A stretch of DNA of 64,000 nucleotides from Humisphaera borealis (lineage in GTDB: Bacteria > Planctomycetota > Phycisphaerae > Tepidisphaerales > Tepidisphaeraceae), in the NCBI RefSeq assembly GCF_015169395.1, contig NZ_CP063458.1, positions 6,510,001 through 6,574,000 on the forward strand, in the 5' to 3' direction. The notes under the pieces are model-generated. The model searched no databases. It was not told the DNA's origin and saw nothing but the letters and a program-made list of their open reading frames with translations. A program made the position numbers and the translations under genes. Of the stretch, positions 17,503 through 25,821 are shown one piece after another (within the stretch, counting starts at the first letter, position 1; the number at the start of each line of letters is the position of its first letter).

Positions 17503-18260
17503 GTGACGATGTAATACAGCGACACGCCGATATCGATTCCCGCCATGACCATCGCCGCCACGGCGGTGGCGAGGCCGACGCCTGTCGGGACCGTGCCGCG
17601 ACCGTTCGGCCGCCGCCACAGGTCACCTGCCGACGTCCACCCGAGATACATCGACAGCAATCCCAGCGGCAATGCCAGCTTGAACAGGCCGATCAGCGCC
17701 AGCCCCAACGCCAAGAGCGCCACGCCGCCCGGGTTCCGCGGCCGGGCACTGCGAACCGCATGGGCGGCGGCCTTGGCCGGCAGCCGACGGGTTACCGAAT
17801 CGGCGGCGGTCGGTGCCTCTGCCGATTCGGGAACGCCCGTTCGATGTACTTCAAGCGTGTCGGTGGCCGCGTTGTCCGAAACCGCAACGTCAACCTCTTC
17901 CGCCGAGGCCGTCTCGAAAGGCTCGGCGGCATTCGATTGTGACACCCGGCGATACGGCCTGGCCGGCGCGTGGGCGATATCGACATCCACCGCCAACGCC
18001 GCGGCGAGGCGGGCCGTCAGCTTGGTTTCAATCGGCGCCGCCAGCGGCGGGGGGCCAGGAATCGGCTCTTCGAACCGCGCCTGCGACGCCGTCACCCATT
18101 GCGACTGGTCGCCCCGGCGGACCAGGTCCGACGGCCGAAGATCGCCCGCCTGGGCCAGTTCCTGGAGCATGTCCCAGGTGATCGGCCCGCGTTCCAGACC
18201 ATGAATCCGGCAAAACCAGAGCGACGCCATAGAAGTTGTGGTTTTCGTTGAGAGGTCCAT
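17499..18260 (-). CDS. GYF-domain membrane protein
   Basis: About 253 aa from MDLSTKTTTSMASLWF (with GAGGG upstream), or 243 aa from the inner Met at 18230. The N-terminal ~55 residues are a GYF_2-type domain (WFCRIHGLERGPITWDMLQELAQAGDLRPSDLVRRG and WVTASQ). A low-complexity acidic/Ala-rich linker follows. The C-terminus has two hydrophobic helices in a DUF4190-like arrangement (GGVALLALGLALIGLFKL and GVGLATAVAAMVMAGIDIGV). Probably inner-membrane with a cytoplasmic adaptor domain that binds proline-rich partners. Widespread in planctomycetes; function unknown. Confidence 0.82.
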   Translation of the reverse strand: MDLSTKTTTSMASLWFCRIHGLERGPITWDMLQELAQAGDLRPSDLVRRGDQSQWVTASQARFEEPIPGPPPLAAPIETKLTARLAAALAVDVDIAHAPARPYRRVSQSNAAEPFETASAEEVDVAVSDNAATDTLEVHRTGVPESAEAPTAADSVTRRLPAKAAAHAVRSARPRNPGGVALLALGLALIGLFKLALPLGLLSMYLGWTSAGDLWRRPNGRGTVPTGVGLATAVAAMVMAGIDIGVSLYYIVT

Positions 18261-18487
18261 AACAGCAGCCCTCGCCGGCCATGACCGCCACGGCCGATAT
18301 CTCTTACATCCCATTCAAACTGGGTAAGGGCAAACGACTGGGCGGGGGCGATAACGGGGCTTGTGGCATGGGAAAGTTGCCTATCCGCCCATGCCACAAT
18401 CCACCGGTTCGCAGGTAGAACAATCAGACCGGCCGCCGCGGAGAGCTGCCGAATCGGTCCACTGTCTTCTGGTTTGCGGAGATCTGC

Positions 18488-19765
18488 ATGATGCTTGCTC
18501 GCCTTAAATCCCGTCGTGTCGCCGGTGCGCTTTTCTCGGCGGCGATCGCTCTTGGTGCGATGTCTTCCTTTGCCTCTGCCGCCGAAGGCGACTGGCCGCG
18601 CTGGCGCGGGCCCAACTTCGACAACGTCTCCCCCGACACCGGCCTGCTGAAGGAATGGCCCAAGGACGGCCCGGCACTGGCCTGGAAATCGACCGACGTC
18701 GGCGCGGGCTTCTCCAGCATCTCCATCGCCGGCGGCAAGATCTTCACCATGGGCGAAGCGGGTGATTCCAGCTTCGTCGTCGCGCTCGACATGACCGGCA
18801 AAAAGCTCTGGTCGACGAAAGTCGGCAAGACCGGCGGTGGCGGCGGATACCCCGGGCCGCGCTGCACGCCCACCGTTGACGGCGAACACCTTTACGCCGT
18901 CGGCCAGTACGGCGACCTGGTCTGCCTCCAAGCCGCGACCGGCGCCGAACTCTGGCGCAAGAACCTCAACAAGGACTTTGGCGGCAAGATGATGAGCGGC
19001 TGGGGCAACTCCGAATCCCCGCTGGTTGACGGCGACCGCCTGATCGTCACGCCCGGCGGGAAGAAGGGCACCGTCGCCGCGCTGAACAAGCTCACCGGCG
19101 AAACCATCTGGCAGTCCGACGACTGGACCGACGACGCCGCCTACACCGGCGTCATCATCGGCACGATCGCCGGCAAGAAGCAGTACGTGCAGTTCACCGC
19201 CGCCAGCGTGGCCGGCCTGAACCCCGAGACCGGCGACGTCCTCTGGAAGGCCGAGCGCAAGGGCCAGACCGCCGTCATCCCCACCCCGGTCGTTCATAAC
19301 GATCACGTTTTCGTCACCAGCGGCTACGGCGTCGGGTGCGACCTGTTCAAGGTGACCGCCGACGGCGCGACGTTCAAGGTGGAGAAGGTCTACTCCAACA
19401 AGAACATGGTGAATCACCACGGCGGGGTGATCCTGCAGGACGGCAAAATCTACGGCTACTCCGACGGCAAAGGCTGGAGCTGCATCGACCTGCTGACCGG
19501 GGAAACCGTCTGGAAGACCAAGGAAGAACTCGGCAAAGGCGCCATCAGCTACGCCGACGGCATGTTCTATCTCCGCGACGAAGGCAAGAGCAAAGGCACC
19601 ATCGCGCTGATCGAAGCGTCGAAGGAAGGCTACAAGGAGCACGGCCGGTTCGCCCCGCCCAAGCTCAGCGGCAAGGAACAGTGGCCCCACCTGGTCATCG
19701 CCGGCGGCAAGCTGTACGTGCGGGATCAGGAAACGCTTTACTGCTATGACGTGAAGAAGAAGTGA
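18488..19765 (+). CDS. PQQ-like beta-propeller repeat protein, secreted
   Basis: A protein of 425 aa. The start MMLARLKSRRVAG (ATG ATG) is preceded by GGAG. The signal peptide ends near ASAAEGDW. The mature box is WPRWRGPNFDNVSPDTGLL. Blades include LDMTGKKLWSTK, LQAATGAELWRK, LNKLTGETIWQ, LNPETGDVLWK and IDLLTGETVWK. The closest relatives by eye are the two other WRGPN paralogues in this window. Periplasmic, ligand unknown. It ends before an inverted word-repeat element that may terminate transcription. Confidence 0.9.
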   Translation: MMLARLKSRRVAGALFSAAIALGAMSSFASAAEGDWPRWRGPNFDNVSPDTGLLKEWPKDGPALAWKSTDVGAGFSSISIAGGKIFTMGEAGDSSFVVALDMTGKKLWSTKVGKTGGGGGYPGPRCTPTVDGEHLYAVGQYGDLVCLQAATGAELWRKNLNKDFGGKMMSGWGNSESPLVDGDRLIVTPGGKKGTVAALNKLTGETIWQSDDWTDDAAYTGVIIGTIAGKKQYVQFTAASVAGLNPETGDVLWKAERKGQTAVIPTPVVHNDHVFVTSGYGVGCDLFKVTADGATFKVEKVYSNKNMVNHHGGVILQDGKIYGYSDGKGWSCIDLLTGETVWKTKEELGKGAISYADGMFYLRDEGKSKGTIALIEASKEGYKEHGRFAPPKLSGKEQWPHLVIAGGKLYVRDQETLYCYDVKKK

Positions 19766-19801
19766 GCACGTGCCTCGCGGTTTTGTGTTCCAATTGAATA
19801 C

Positions 19802-19896
19802 AGAATGCAAAACATGCAATGAAAAAAGCAAAACGAGAAAAAGGCGTCGATAGCCTCTTCTCATTTTGCATTTTTCATTGCATGTTTTGCATTCTT
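19802..19896. repeat. Inverted word-repeat element (AATGCAAAACATGC words)
   Basis: The left arm AGAATGCAAAACATGCAATG (from 19802) and the right arm CATTGCATGTTTTGCATTCT (to about 19896) form a long, A/T-rich imperfect hairpin between convergent genes. It abuts the stop of the ABC ATPase gene and could serve as a bidirectional terminator. Confidence 0.8.
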
Positions 19897-20669
19897 CATT
19901 CGTTCCTTGGCGTCCCCGCGCCCTCTCGCCCCACATCCGAGATGATCCGCCCGTCTTCCATCGTAATCATCCTGCCCGCCCGTTTGGCCAGCGCGGTGTC
20001 GTGCGTGACCATGACGATCGCCTGACCTTTGGAGCCCAGTTCGTCGAAGATCTCGGCGACCCGGTCGCCGTTCTTGCGGTCGAGGTTGCCGGTCGGTTCG
20101 TCGGCCAGCAGCACCGCCGGGTCGTTCGCCAGCGCCCGGGCGATCGCCACGCGCTGCTGCTCGCCGCCGCTCAGGCGGTTGGCCCGGCGGGTGGCTTTGT
20201 CGGCCAAGCCGAACTGCTTCAATAGGCCCACCGCCTTGTCGATCGCGTCGCGACGGCTGAGCTTGCCGAGCTTCAGCATCGGCAGCGCCACGTTCTCGGC
20301 CGCGGTGAACTCCTTCAGCAGGTAGTGGAACTGGAAGACAAACCCGCACTTTTCGTTGCGCAGCGATGCCAGTTGCGTCTCGCCGAGCCCCGTTGTGTCT
20401 TCTCCACCGATGAACACCCGGCTCGGCGGGTCGAACGGCTTCTGTGTTTCCGGGTCGTTCTGCGTCGGGCGATCGAGACCGCCGAGCAGGTAGAGCAGCG
20501 TGCTCTTGCCCGACCCGCTCGCCCCCACGATCGACACATACTCCCGCCGGCCGATCGTGACATCCACGCCGCGCAGGATCGTCGTAAAGTTCTCGGCGTT
20601 GCCGAGCACGCGGTAGAGGTTCTGCGACCGCAGGATGGCGTCGGGATCGCCGGGGCTAGTGCGCTCCAC
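19896..20669 (-). CDS. ABC transporter ATP-binding protein (LolD/MacB type)
   Basis: A protein of 257 aa with a complete ATPase: Walker [11 protein letters not shown]-loop FVFQFHYLL, signature LSGGEQQR, Walker B AVLLADEP and H-loop VMVTHD. The [15 protein letters not shown] and ADEPTGNLD pattern is that of the LolD/MacB/FtsE group, which powers lipoprotein release or substrate extrusion rather than import. It overlaps the permease gene by 14 bp and is the last gene of a three-gene minus-strand cluster with a membrane fusion protein. Confidence 0.94.
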   Translation of the reverse strand: MERTSPGDPDAILRSQNLYRVLGNAENFTTILRGVDVTIGRREYVSIVGASGSGKSTLLYLLGGLDRPTQNDPETQKPFDPPSRVFIGGEDTTGLGETQLASLRNEKCGFVFQFHYLLKEFTAAENVALPMLKLGKLSRRDAIDKAVGLLKQFGLADKATRRANRLSGGEQQRVAIARALANDPAVLLADEPTGNLDRKNGDRVAEIFDELGSKGQAIVMVTHDTALAKRAGRMITMEDGRIISDVGREGAGTPRNE

Positions 20670-21903
20670 GGATCACCTCCACCGGGTCGTACTTCGCCGC
20701 CCGCCGAGCCGGGTACACCGCCGCCAGTGTCACCACGATCATCGAACTGATGAACGCCGCCACGTACTGGCTGTTGTGCTCGCTCATCAACAGGCCTTCG
20801 GTTTTGACCAGTCCCTCCATCGGGATCGGCACCCGCCGCAGAATCTCGATCGACGCCTTGCCAGCCAGCAACCCCAGTGTCGAACCGATCGCACCGATCA
20901 CCAGCCCCTGGAAAATGTAGATGATCGTGATGTCGTTACGGCTCAGGCCGAAGCTTTTCAGGATCGCGATGTCGTTCACCCGCTCCAGCACCGCCATGAT
21001 CAGAATGTTCAGCACGCCAAACCCCGCCACGATCAGCAGCGCCGCCGTGATGATGTAGGTGATGATGTTCTGGATCTTGAAGATCTTCAGGAAGTTGGCG
21101 CTCGCCTCCTGCCAGCTTTCGGTGCGGTAGCCGGAGATGGTTTCGATCTGCTTGGCGTACGCCTCGGCGTTGTCGTAGTTGTCGGTGCGGATCGCGATCT
21201 CGTTGACGATATTCTTCTTGTTCAGCAGCGTCTGGGCCGAGTTGATGAGCATGTACGCCCGGCTGTAATCGACCGGCGTCACCCCCGTCTGAAAGATGCC
21301 GACGACCTTGCAGTTCATCCGAGCCCCTTCCGGCCCGGCCAGCGACAGGCTGTCGTCGAGCTGCGCCCCCAGCACATCGGCCACGCCACGACCCAAAATA
21401 ATGCCGTCGCCGCTGGTCCGCAGCCGGCTGAAGTCGCCGGCAACCAGGTCTTCGCCGATGGTCGTCACCTTCATCTGCCGCTCGGGCTCGACGCCGAAGA
21501 TCGTCAGCGGCACGGTCTTGGTGCCGTAAGTGGCAATGCCGTTGCCGTTGACCAGCGGGGCGGCGGCGACAATCCCCGGCATGCGGTCGAGCATCGCGAG
21601 CAGCCCGCGGGCATTGCTGATCTTCTTGGTCGTCTCGCGCGGCTTGACGCCCTGGATCGACAGCAGGGCGTTGGGGTCGGTGTAAACGCGCTCCAGGATT
21701 TCGGTCTTGGTTTCGCGCGGCTCATCCTTGATGGTGATGTGCCCGGTCGATTCGACCGTCTCAATGATGAACTTGTCCGACAGCCCGTTCATCAGCGCCG
21801 TCATCGAGATGAACATCGTCACGCTGATCACCACGCCGGCAATGCACACCAGCGATTGCCGCTTGTGCGAAAGAAAGTAGCGGATGGAGATGAACCAGAG
21901 CAT
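20656..21903 (-). CDS. ABC transporter permease (FtsX/LolE/MacB type)
   Basis: A protein of 415 aa. An N-terminal membrane helix (LVCIAGVVISVTMFISMTALM) precedes a large periplasmic domain (about residues 45-285). Three C-terminal helices follow (YIITAALLIVAGFGVLNILI, IYIFQGLVIGAIGSTLGLLA, FISSMIVVTLAAVYPA), with the conserved NDIAILKSFGLS coupling motif and the terminal [17 protein letters not shown] signature of the FtsX family. It partners the ATPase it overlaps and the upstream membrane fusion protein. Confidence 0.93.
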   Translation of the reverse strand: MLWFISIRYFLSHKRQSLVCIAGVVISVTMFISMTALMNGLSDKFIIETVESTGHITIKDEPRETKTEILERVYTDPNALLSIQGVKPRETTKKISNARGLLAMLDRMPGIVAAAPLVNGNGIATYGTKTVPLTIFGVEPERQMKVTTIGEDLVAGDFSRLRTSGDGIILGRGVADVLGAQLDDSLSLAGPEGARMNCKVVGIFQTGVTPVDYSRAYMLINSAQTLLNKKNIVNEIAIRTDNYDNAEAYAKQIETISGYRTESWQEASANFLKIFKIQNIITYIITAALLIVAGFGVLNILIMAVLERVNDIAILKSFGLSRNDITIIYIFQGLVIGAIGSTLGLLAGKASIEILRRVPIPMEGLVKTEGLLMSEHNSQYVAAFISSMIVVTLAAVYPARRAAKYDPVEVIRGAH

Positions 21904-21915
21904 TGGAACGCAAAC

Positions 21916-21999
21916 GCTGAATGCGGAATGATGAATGCTGAATCAGGAACGACCACTGCGGTTGTGCTGCTATTCAGCACTCAGCATTCCGCATTCAGC
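21916..21999. repeat. Inverted word-repeat element (GCTGAATGCGGAAT words)
   Basis: The left arm reiterates GAATGCGGAATG and GAATGCTGAAT. The right arm (ATTCAGCACTCAGCATTCC then GCATTCAGC) is its complement. It lies inside the transporter cluster, between the membrane fusion gene and the permease gene, and nearly fills their 101-bp gap. A transcript through it would fold into a strong hairpin. Confidence 0.8.
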
Positions 22000-22004
22000 A
22001 TTTC

Positions 22005-23405
22005 CTAAAATCCGCCTCGAAACAGTTCCTTTTCCTTCGGCTTGTTCAGTGCCGCGGCGATGCGGGGGTCGATGCGCTCGCCGATGCGAATCGACTTGCC
22101 CGCTTCGATGCCGACGATCGGGCTGATCACCACCGTCTCGCCGGGCTTTAGGCCCGAGACGATCTCGATCCGCTCGACGCCTTTCAGGCCAACGACGGCG
22201 TCGGCCGCCGTCAGCTTGCCGCCGCGAATCGTCCAAACCTTGCCGTCCTGCAGCGCCTGCGACGGGGCGACGAGCGTCTTGGGGTGATACGCGGTGATGA
22301 ACATCAGTTCGCCGGTCATGCCCGCCTGCATGCGGTCGCTGGGCTCGTCGATCGCGATGTCCACCTCGAACGTCCGCCGTTCCTGGTCGGCCTTGGGGTA
22401 AATGCGCGTCACCCGCCCGAGAAAGGTGCGGTCGGCAAAGGCATAGAGCGACATCTGCACGGGCTGCGTGCGGAACTTCCACCCCGCCAGCAGCCGATCA
22501 AAGCCGAACAGCGGGTGGAGCAGTGCCGCCAGCTTCTGCTGGCTGTCGGGCGGGTAAACCTTGGTCACGTCCTCTTCGTCCACCTGCGCCCGCATGACCA
22601 GGTTCGACGGCGACGTGTTGGCGATCACCACGATCGGGTCGTTCACCGCGATCCGCGCGCCGATCTGCTGCGGCTTGTCCATCACAAACCCGTCCACCGG
22701 GCTGACGATCTTCGTCTGCTCCAGGTTCCAGGTCGCGATCTTCAGCGCCGACTCGGCCTCGGCCAGCTCGCGGGTCAGCTTCAGCCGCATCTGCAGCTTC
22801 TGGGCTTTGAACGATTCGAACTCGCTGTTGACGCTCTTGAGCCGGTCCAGCGCCCGGTCGTAGTCGGCCTGGTTGACGACCCGCGCTTCCTTGCTGGCGC
22901 TGTACCGCCTGAACTCGCGGTCGGCGGCATCCACCAGTTCGCCGTAGTTGGCGATCTTCGCGTCCAGCTCCTGCAGGACCGGCGAGGTTTCGACATCGGC
23001 CCGGGCCTTCTTTTCCTTCACGTCGGCCAGCGACTTGTCGTAGGTGTACTGGTACCCCTCGTTAAAGATGACCGCCAAGACCTGCCCCTTGCTGACGCGG
23101 TCGCCTTTGTCGATGTAAGGCGCTTCGCCGGGCGGCGCTTTGATGAACCCTTCGACCGGCGCGCGGATGGCGTGTTCGCGGTCGGCCGGTTCCAGCGTGC
23201 CGGTGGCGTAAAACGCGGCGATGGCGGGGCCCTCGGCGATTTCCGTCACCGTCACCGCCGGCCGGCCGAAACGCAGCAGCGACACGCCAACGACAATCAC
23301 GCCAACAACGCCGGCGGCGATCAGGATCCAACGGACGGGGGATAGAGCGCGTCGAGGTTTCATGGTGGGTTGGTCCATGGCGGTTCGACAGGGGTTGGCA
23401 GCCAT
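22005..23405 (-). CDS. HlyD/MacA-family membrane fusion protein
   Basis: A protein of 466 aa, started at MAANPCRTAM with a G-rich ribosome-binding site. In-frame Met codons 9 and 14 residues later are alternatives. An N-terminal anchor helix (WILIAAGVVGVIVVGVSLL) is followed by a lipoyl/barrel-sandwich part (GTLEPADREHAIRAPVEGFIK), a long alpha hairpin (about residues 120-235, SLADVKEKKARADVE through LTRELAEAESALKIA), the second lipoyl half (TKIVSPVDGFVMDKP) and beta-barrel domains. It would bridge the inner-membrane ABC exporter to outer components. First gene of the cluster that runs to 19896; no outer-membrane TolC gene is adjacent. Confidence 0.93.
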   Translation of the reverse strand: MAANPCRTAMDQPTMKPRRALSPVRWILIAAGVVGVIVVGVSLLRFGRPAVTVTEIAEGPAIAAFYATGTLEPADREHAIRAPVEGFIKAPPGEAPYIDKGDRVSKGQVLAVIFNEGYQYTYDKSLADVKEKKARADVETSPVLQELDAKIANYGELVDAADREFRRYSASKEARVVNQADYDRALDRLKSVNSEFESFKAQKLQMRLKLTRELAEAESALKIATWNLEQTKIVSPVDGFVMDKPQQIGARIAVNDPIVVIANTSPSNLVMRAQVDEEDVTKVYPPDSQQKLAALLHPLFGFDRLLAGWKFRTQPVQMSLYAFADRTFLGRVTRIYPKADQERRTFEVDIAIDEPSDRMQAGMTGELMFITAYHPKTLVAPSQALQDGKVWTIRGGKLTAADAVVGLKGVERIEIVSGLKPGETVVISPIVGIEAGKSIRIGERIDPRIAAALNKPKEKELFRGGF

Positions 23406-23540
23406 GGCCGGTTCCCCCCAGTATCAGGGGCACGCCCAAGTATAGACACGGCGGACGCCCCTTGTGAAAGTTTTCACAATTCCAGCCCTGACCCACCCGC
23501 GGCCACCGGCCGACGCCGCTCGGCAATTGCTCCCAGCAAA

Positions 23541-23563
23541 GTAGGGTGGGGTTTACCCCACCG
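23541..23563 (+). repeat. GTAGGG-type palindrome, single copy
   Basis: GTAGGGTGGGG-TTTA-CCCCACC: the same six-base head as other copies but a TGGGG/CCCCA stem. It lies in the 296-bp gap between the membrane fusion gene start and the next minus-strand gene, which otherwise shows nothing I can name. Confidence 0.9.
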
Positions 23564-23701
23564 AGCCATGTTCGACGACCTGTTGTGTCACTTCCCGCGC
23601 GGCACAGAAGATCCGCCTCCGCGAATTCGACCGCTGAACCACACCCTTTCCGATTCGGTTCCGCCAGCCCACGTCGCCGAACTTGTCACCCGTCGAGCGG
23701 T

Positions 23702-24403
23702 TTACGCCGCGTCGGCCGGTCCGCCGTCAAGGAGCGCAGCGCGAACGAGGGAGAGACTGTCCGAGACAGATTTGCTCAGCGCGTGGATATGCCGCTTCCA
23801 GTGGTCATTGAGTTGATCGTAGCACGTACAGCCGAAGAGAAAGACTTCCGGTACACGTGCCGGACACCCACTTTCCATTTCGATCAGCCGCTCCGCCAGG
23901 TGTGCGAGCACGTCATTGGTGGTGCCCAGGTGGGCGTGAACCAGAAGCAGCGCGAGAAGCCCGAACAAAGCCTCGCGCGAACGTTGTTGCGTCCACGCCG
24001 CATACGCCTCCTCGAATGCCGGCAACAGCAGCCGCCACAACGCGGCGTCCTGCAACGCGGCGGCGTCATCCATCAAGCTGATCAGCGTGTAATTTGGCGG
24101 GAAGTCATCATCGTGGGCACGGCCCGAGACAGACATTCCCAGTGCAACGGCATTCGTGAAAACCCGGAAACGGCGAAAGCGGTCCGAGTCCGGGCCAGCG
24201 TCGGCGTCTACCCATCGCGTCAGGCCGACGGTTTCTGTGATCTCGAAGTTCGTTCTGAGCGGGATCGATCGCGAATCGCGTATTTCCAACCACTCACGCA
24301 CGTAGTTCGGATAGCCCGGATCGTTCGGGGCGAACGCGGCAACATCATCCTGCGTGACAAGGTCCGTCGCATAGTTGAACAATTCTTCGCAGGCAGCGTG
24401 CAC
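23702..24403 (-). CDS. Hypothetical soluble protein
   Basis: About 233 aa if started at the GTG read MHAACEELFNYATDLV, which has GGAGG seven bases upstream. A GTG three bases before and another at 24433 are alternatives. Mostly helical and acidic, with no signal peptide or membrane helix. Visible segments: PNYVREWLEIRDS, RFRVFTNAVALG, DAALWRLLLPAFEEAYAAW and VPEVFLFGCTCYDQLN. I do not recognise a family. It lies 92 bp downstream of the Imm17-like gene on the same strand, so the two may form a small operon. Confidence 0.55.
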   Translation of the reverse strand: MHAACEELFNYATDLVTQDDVAAFAPNDPGYPNYVREWLEIRDSRSIPLRTNFEITETVGLTRWVDADAGPDSDRFRRFRVFTNAVALGMSVSGRAHDDDFPPNYTLISLMDDAAALQDAALWRLLLPAFEEAYAAWTQQRSREALFGLLALLLVHAHLGTTNDVLAHLAERLIEMESGCPARVPEVFLFGCTCYDQLNDHWKRHIHALSKSVSDSLSLVRAALLDGGPADAA

Positions 24404-24495
24404 CACGTATCCTCCGACGCCTGAGCGTATCACGAGACCGTGGGACGGCCATGCCCCGCGCACCCTGCGGGCAGATCCGCCCCGGGCAACCGGCG

Positions 24496-24711
24496 TCACT
24501 TCGTATCGTGAATCACGCCGGCGGCGAAGAGGGCTCCGAAGATGACGAATGCGATACCGAAGACGACATAGAAGATCCGCGCTCCGCCGCGCCCGCAGAC
24601 GGCGCACACGAACCGCGCCTTGGGATGGTTCATGAACCAGTCCCAGTCACAAACAGCGCCAATGATCGTGAACAACCCAGCCCCAACGAATGCCAGTCCC
24701 CAAGGATTCAT
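24496..24711 (-). CDS. Imm17-like small membrane protein (putative immunity protein)
   Basis: A protein of 71 aa starting MNPWGLAFVGAGLF, with GGGAG upstream. It has two hydrophobic helices (GLAFVGAGLFTIIGAV and IFYVVFGIAFVIFGALFAAG) joined by CDWDWFMNHPKARFVCAVCGRGGAR. This layout, including DWDWFMN and GR-GARIFY, fits my recollection of the immunity 17 family attached to polymorphic toxin systems. No toxin gene is visible next to it. The family call is from memory and would need a profile search. Confidence 0.6.
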   Translation of the reverse strand: MNPWGLAFVGAGLFTIIGAVCDWDWFMNHPKARFVCAVCGRGGARIFYVVFGIAFVIFGALFAAGVIHDTK

Positions 24712-24878
24712 ATCGCTCCCGGCAGATTGATCTGTAGTCCCGATCCAGGGCCAGGAAGGCACCTTCGATCGTTGCGATCACAGCCTACGTTCGCAGCCCG
24801 TCGAGTCAACGATCGGGCACGCATCCGGCCCGGCAAGGACGAACCGGCTGACGGAGCAGGGCAACCGTCCCCGCCAAA

Positions 24879-25033
24879 GTAGGGTGGGGTTCACCCCACC
24901 GAACCCCGTTCGACGACGCGCTGTGTCCGTCGGGGAGCGGCATCAATGATCCAGTTCCGCTCGTTCGAACGCCAACAGCGAACCCACACAACCGGTTCTC
25001 GATCGCGATGCGGTGGGGTGAACCCCACCCTAC
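24879..25033. repeat. GTAGGG-type inverted pair with TGGGG stem
   Basis: The plus copy at 24879-24900 (GTAGGGTGGGG-TTCA-CCCCACC) and the minus copy at 25012-25033 (GGTGGGGTGAACCCCACCC then TAC) face each other across 111 bp. The stem is the same as at 23541. Confidence 0.9.
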
Positions 25034-25095
25034 GTCGGTCGTCTCGTCGTCGTTTCAAGCCGCTCCATAAACGCTACTTGGGATCGCGATATTTC

Positions 25096-25123
25096 TGGAC
25101 AAGCGAAGACCGTACAATATACT
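25096..25123 (+). promoter_or_regulatory. Candidate sigma-70 type promoter
   Basis: TGGACA at 25096-25101 and TATACT at 25118-25123 are separated by 16 bp, in a locally A/T-rich patch of otherwise GC-rich DNA. It points into a region without a convincing gene. It might drive an untranslated RNA or a long leader for the DUF151 gene at 25822. Confidence 0.4.
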
Positions 25124-25303
25124 AACATGCATGGACGAGATCAAGACTTTTCCGGCGATTTTTGACGGCGGGACTGCTGCGCGCGGGGTTGCCTGCGACC
25201 CCGGTGCCGGGCCTCTCGGGTTCGTTTGGCAGGGTGGCGTGTCGTCGCTCGGGTTCGTTCGGCAATCTGCGCGCGGCCGGGGGCAACGTGGCCTTGCGGT
25301 CGG

Positions 25304-25347
25304 CCCCTCACCCCAGCCTTCTCCCCCGGGTACGGGGGAGAGGGGGC
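25304..25347. repeat. CCCTCACCCC / GGGGAGAGGG palindrome
   Basis: CCCTCACCCCAGCCTTCTCC then CCCGGGTACGGGGGAGAGGGG. The core CTCCCCCGGGTACGGGGGAG folds into a stem with a short loop. Elements of this form are common interspersed repeats in GC-rich PVC genomes. Only one copy was noticed in this window. Confidence 0.7.
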
Positions 25348-25433
25348 CGGACGGGATCGCGCGTTCTCAGGATCGGGCGTTCTCGGGTTCGTTCGGCGGA
25401 ATGCGGTTGGGCCAGCGGCCGGGGACGGCTCCG

Positions 25434-25634
25434 TGAGTGACACGGGCTTCCAGCCCGTGCTGGCGGCGTGGGTGTGGGACGACGTTCATACGCGAGCTCG
25501 GCGGCTTGCGATCGTGACGGGATGCTGGCCTATGTTGTCAGGAGAAGAAGAGATGAACCGCGCTTCGAACGGCTGTCGTCTGGATGGCGTATCACGCACG
25601 GGCTGGAAGCGCTGGAAGCCCGTGTCATTGATGA
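25434..25634. repeat. Inverted doublet of the TGACACGG-type palindrome
   Basis: The plus copy near 25434-25464 (GTGACACGGGCTTCCAGCCC then GTGCTGG) and the minus copy near 25596-25634 (GGCTGGAAGC, GCTGGAAGCCCGTGTCA) are about 130 bp apart. The minus copy carries a short internal duplication of GGCTGGAAGC. Confidence 0.75.
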
Positions 25635-25821
25635 CGCCGTTGGAATGTGTTCCTGGGTTCGTTCGGCAGGATTGGTCGTTCGAACCTTGGGTTCGTTCGG
25701 CGGATCGCCTGGGGTCTATCTTGACACCCCCACCCGGCGATCCTACGTTCACTACTGGACCGCCGACCGGAGCGCTTGTCACCGGCCGCGCCCCTCTTGC
25801 CGCACTTTTCGGGAGTGACTG

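Larger units (their letters stand above)
24712..25821. other. Gene-poor, repeat-rich interval of about 1.1 kb
   Basis: No convincing protein gene. The interval carries a GTAGGG-type pair (24879-24900 and 25012-25033), a candidate promoter (25096-25123), a CCCTCACCCC/GGGGGAGAGGG palindrome (25304-25347), a TGACACGG-type doublet (25434-25634) and five copies of GGGTTCGTTYGGC (near 25218, 25249, 25384, 25655 and 25688). Short open frames of 60-200 codons cross it but consist of repeat-derived Gly/Arg/Ser-rich sequence. Confidence 0.7.

Noticed and set aside
18092-19936. 614-codon open frame on the minus strand
   Set aside because: It is antisense to the PQQ-like propeller gene at 18488-19765. 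Its translation is Val/Ala/Asp/Gly-rich without any domain, a product of GC-rich codon bias.
20635-22008. 457-codon open frame on the plus strand
   Set aside because: It is antisense to the FtsX-type permease. The permease has clear helices and family motifs and this frame has none.
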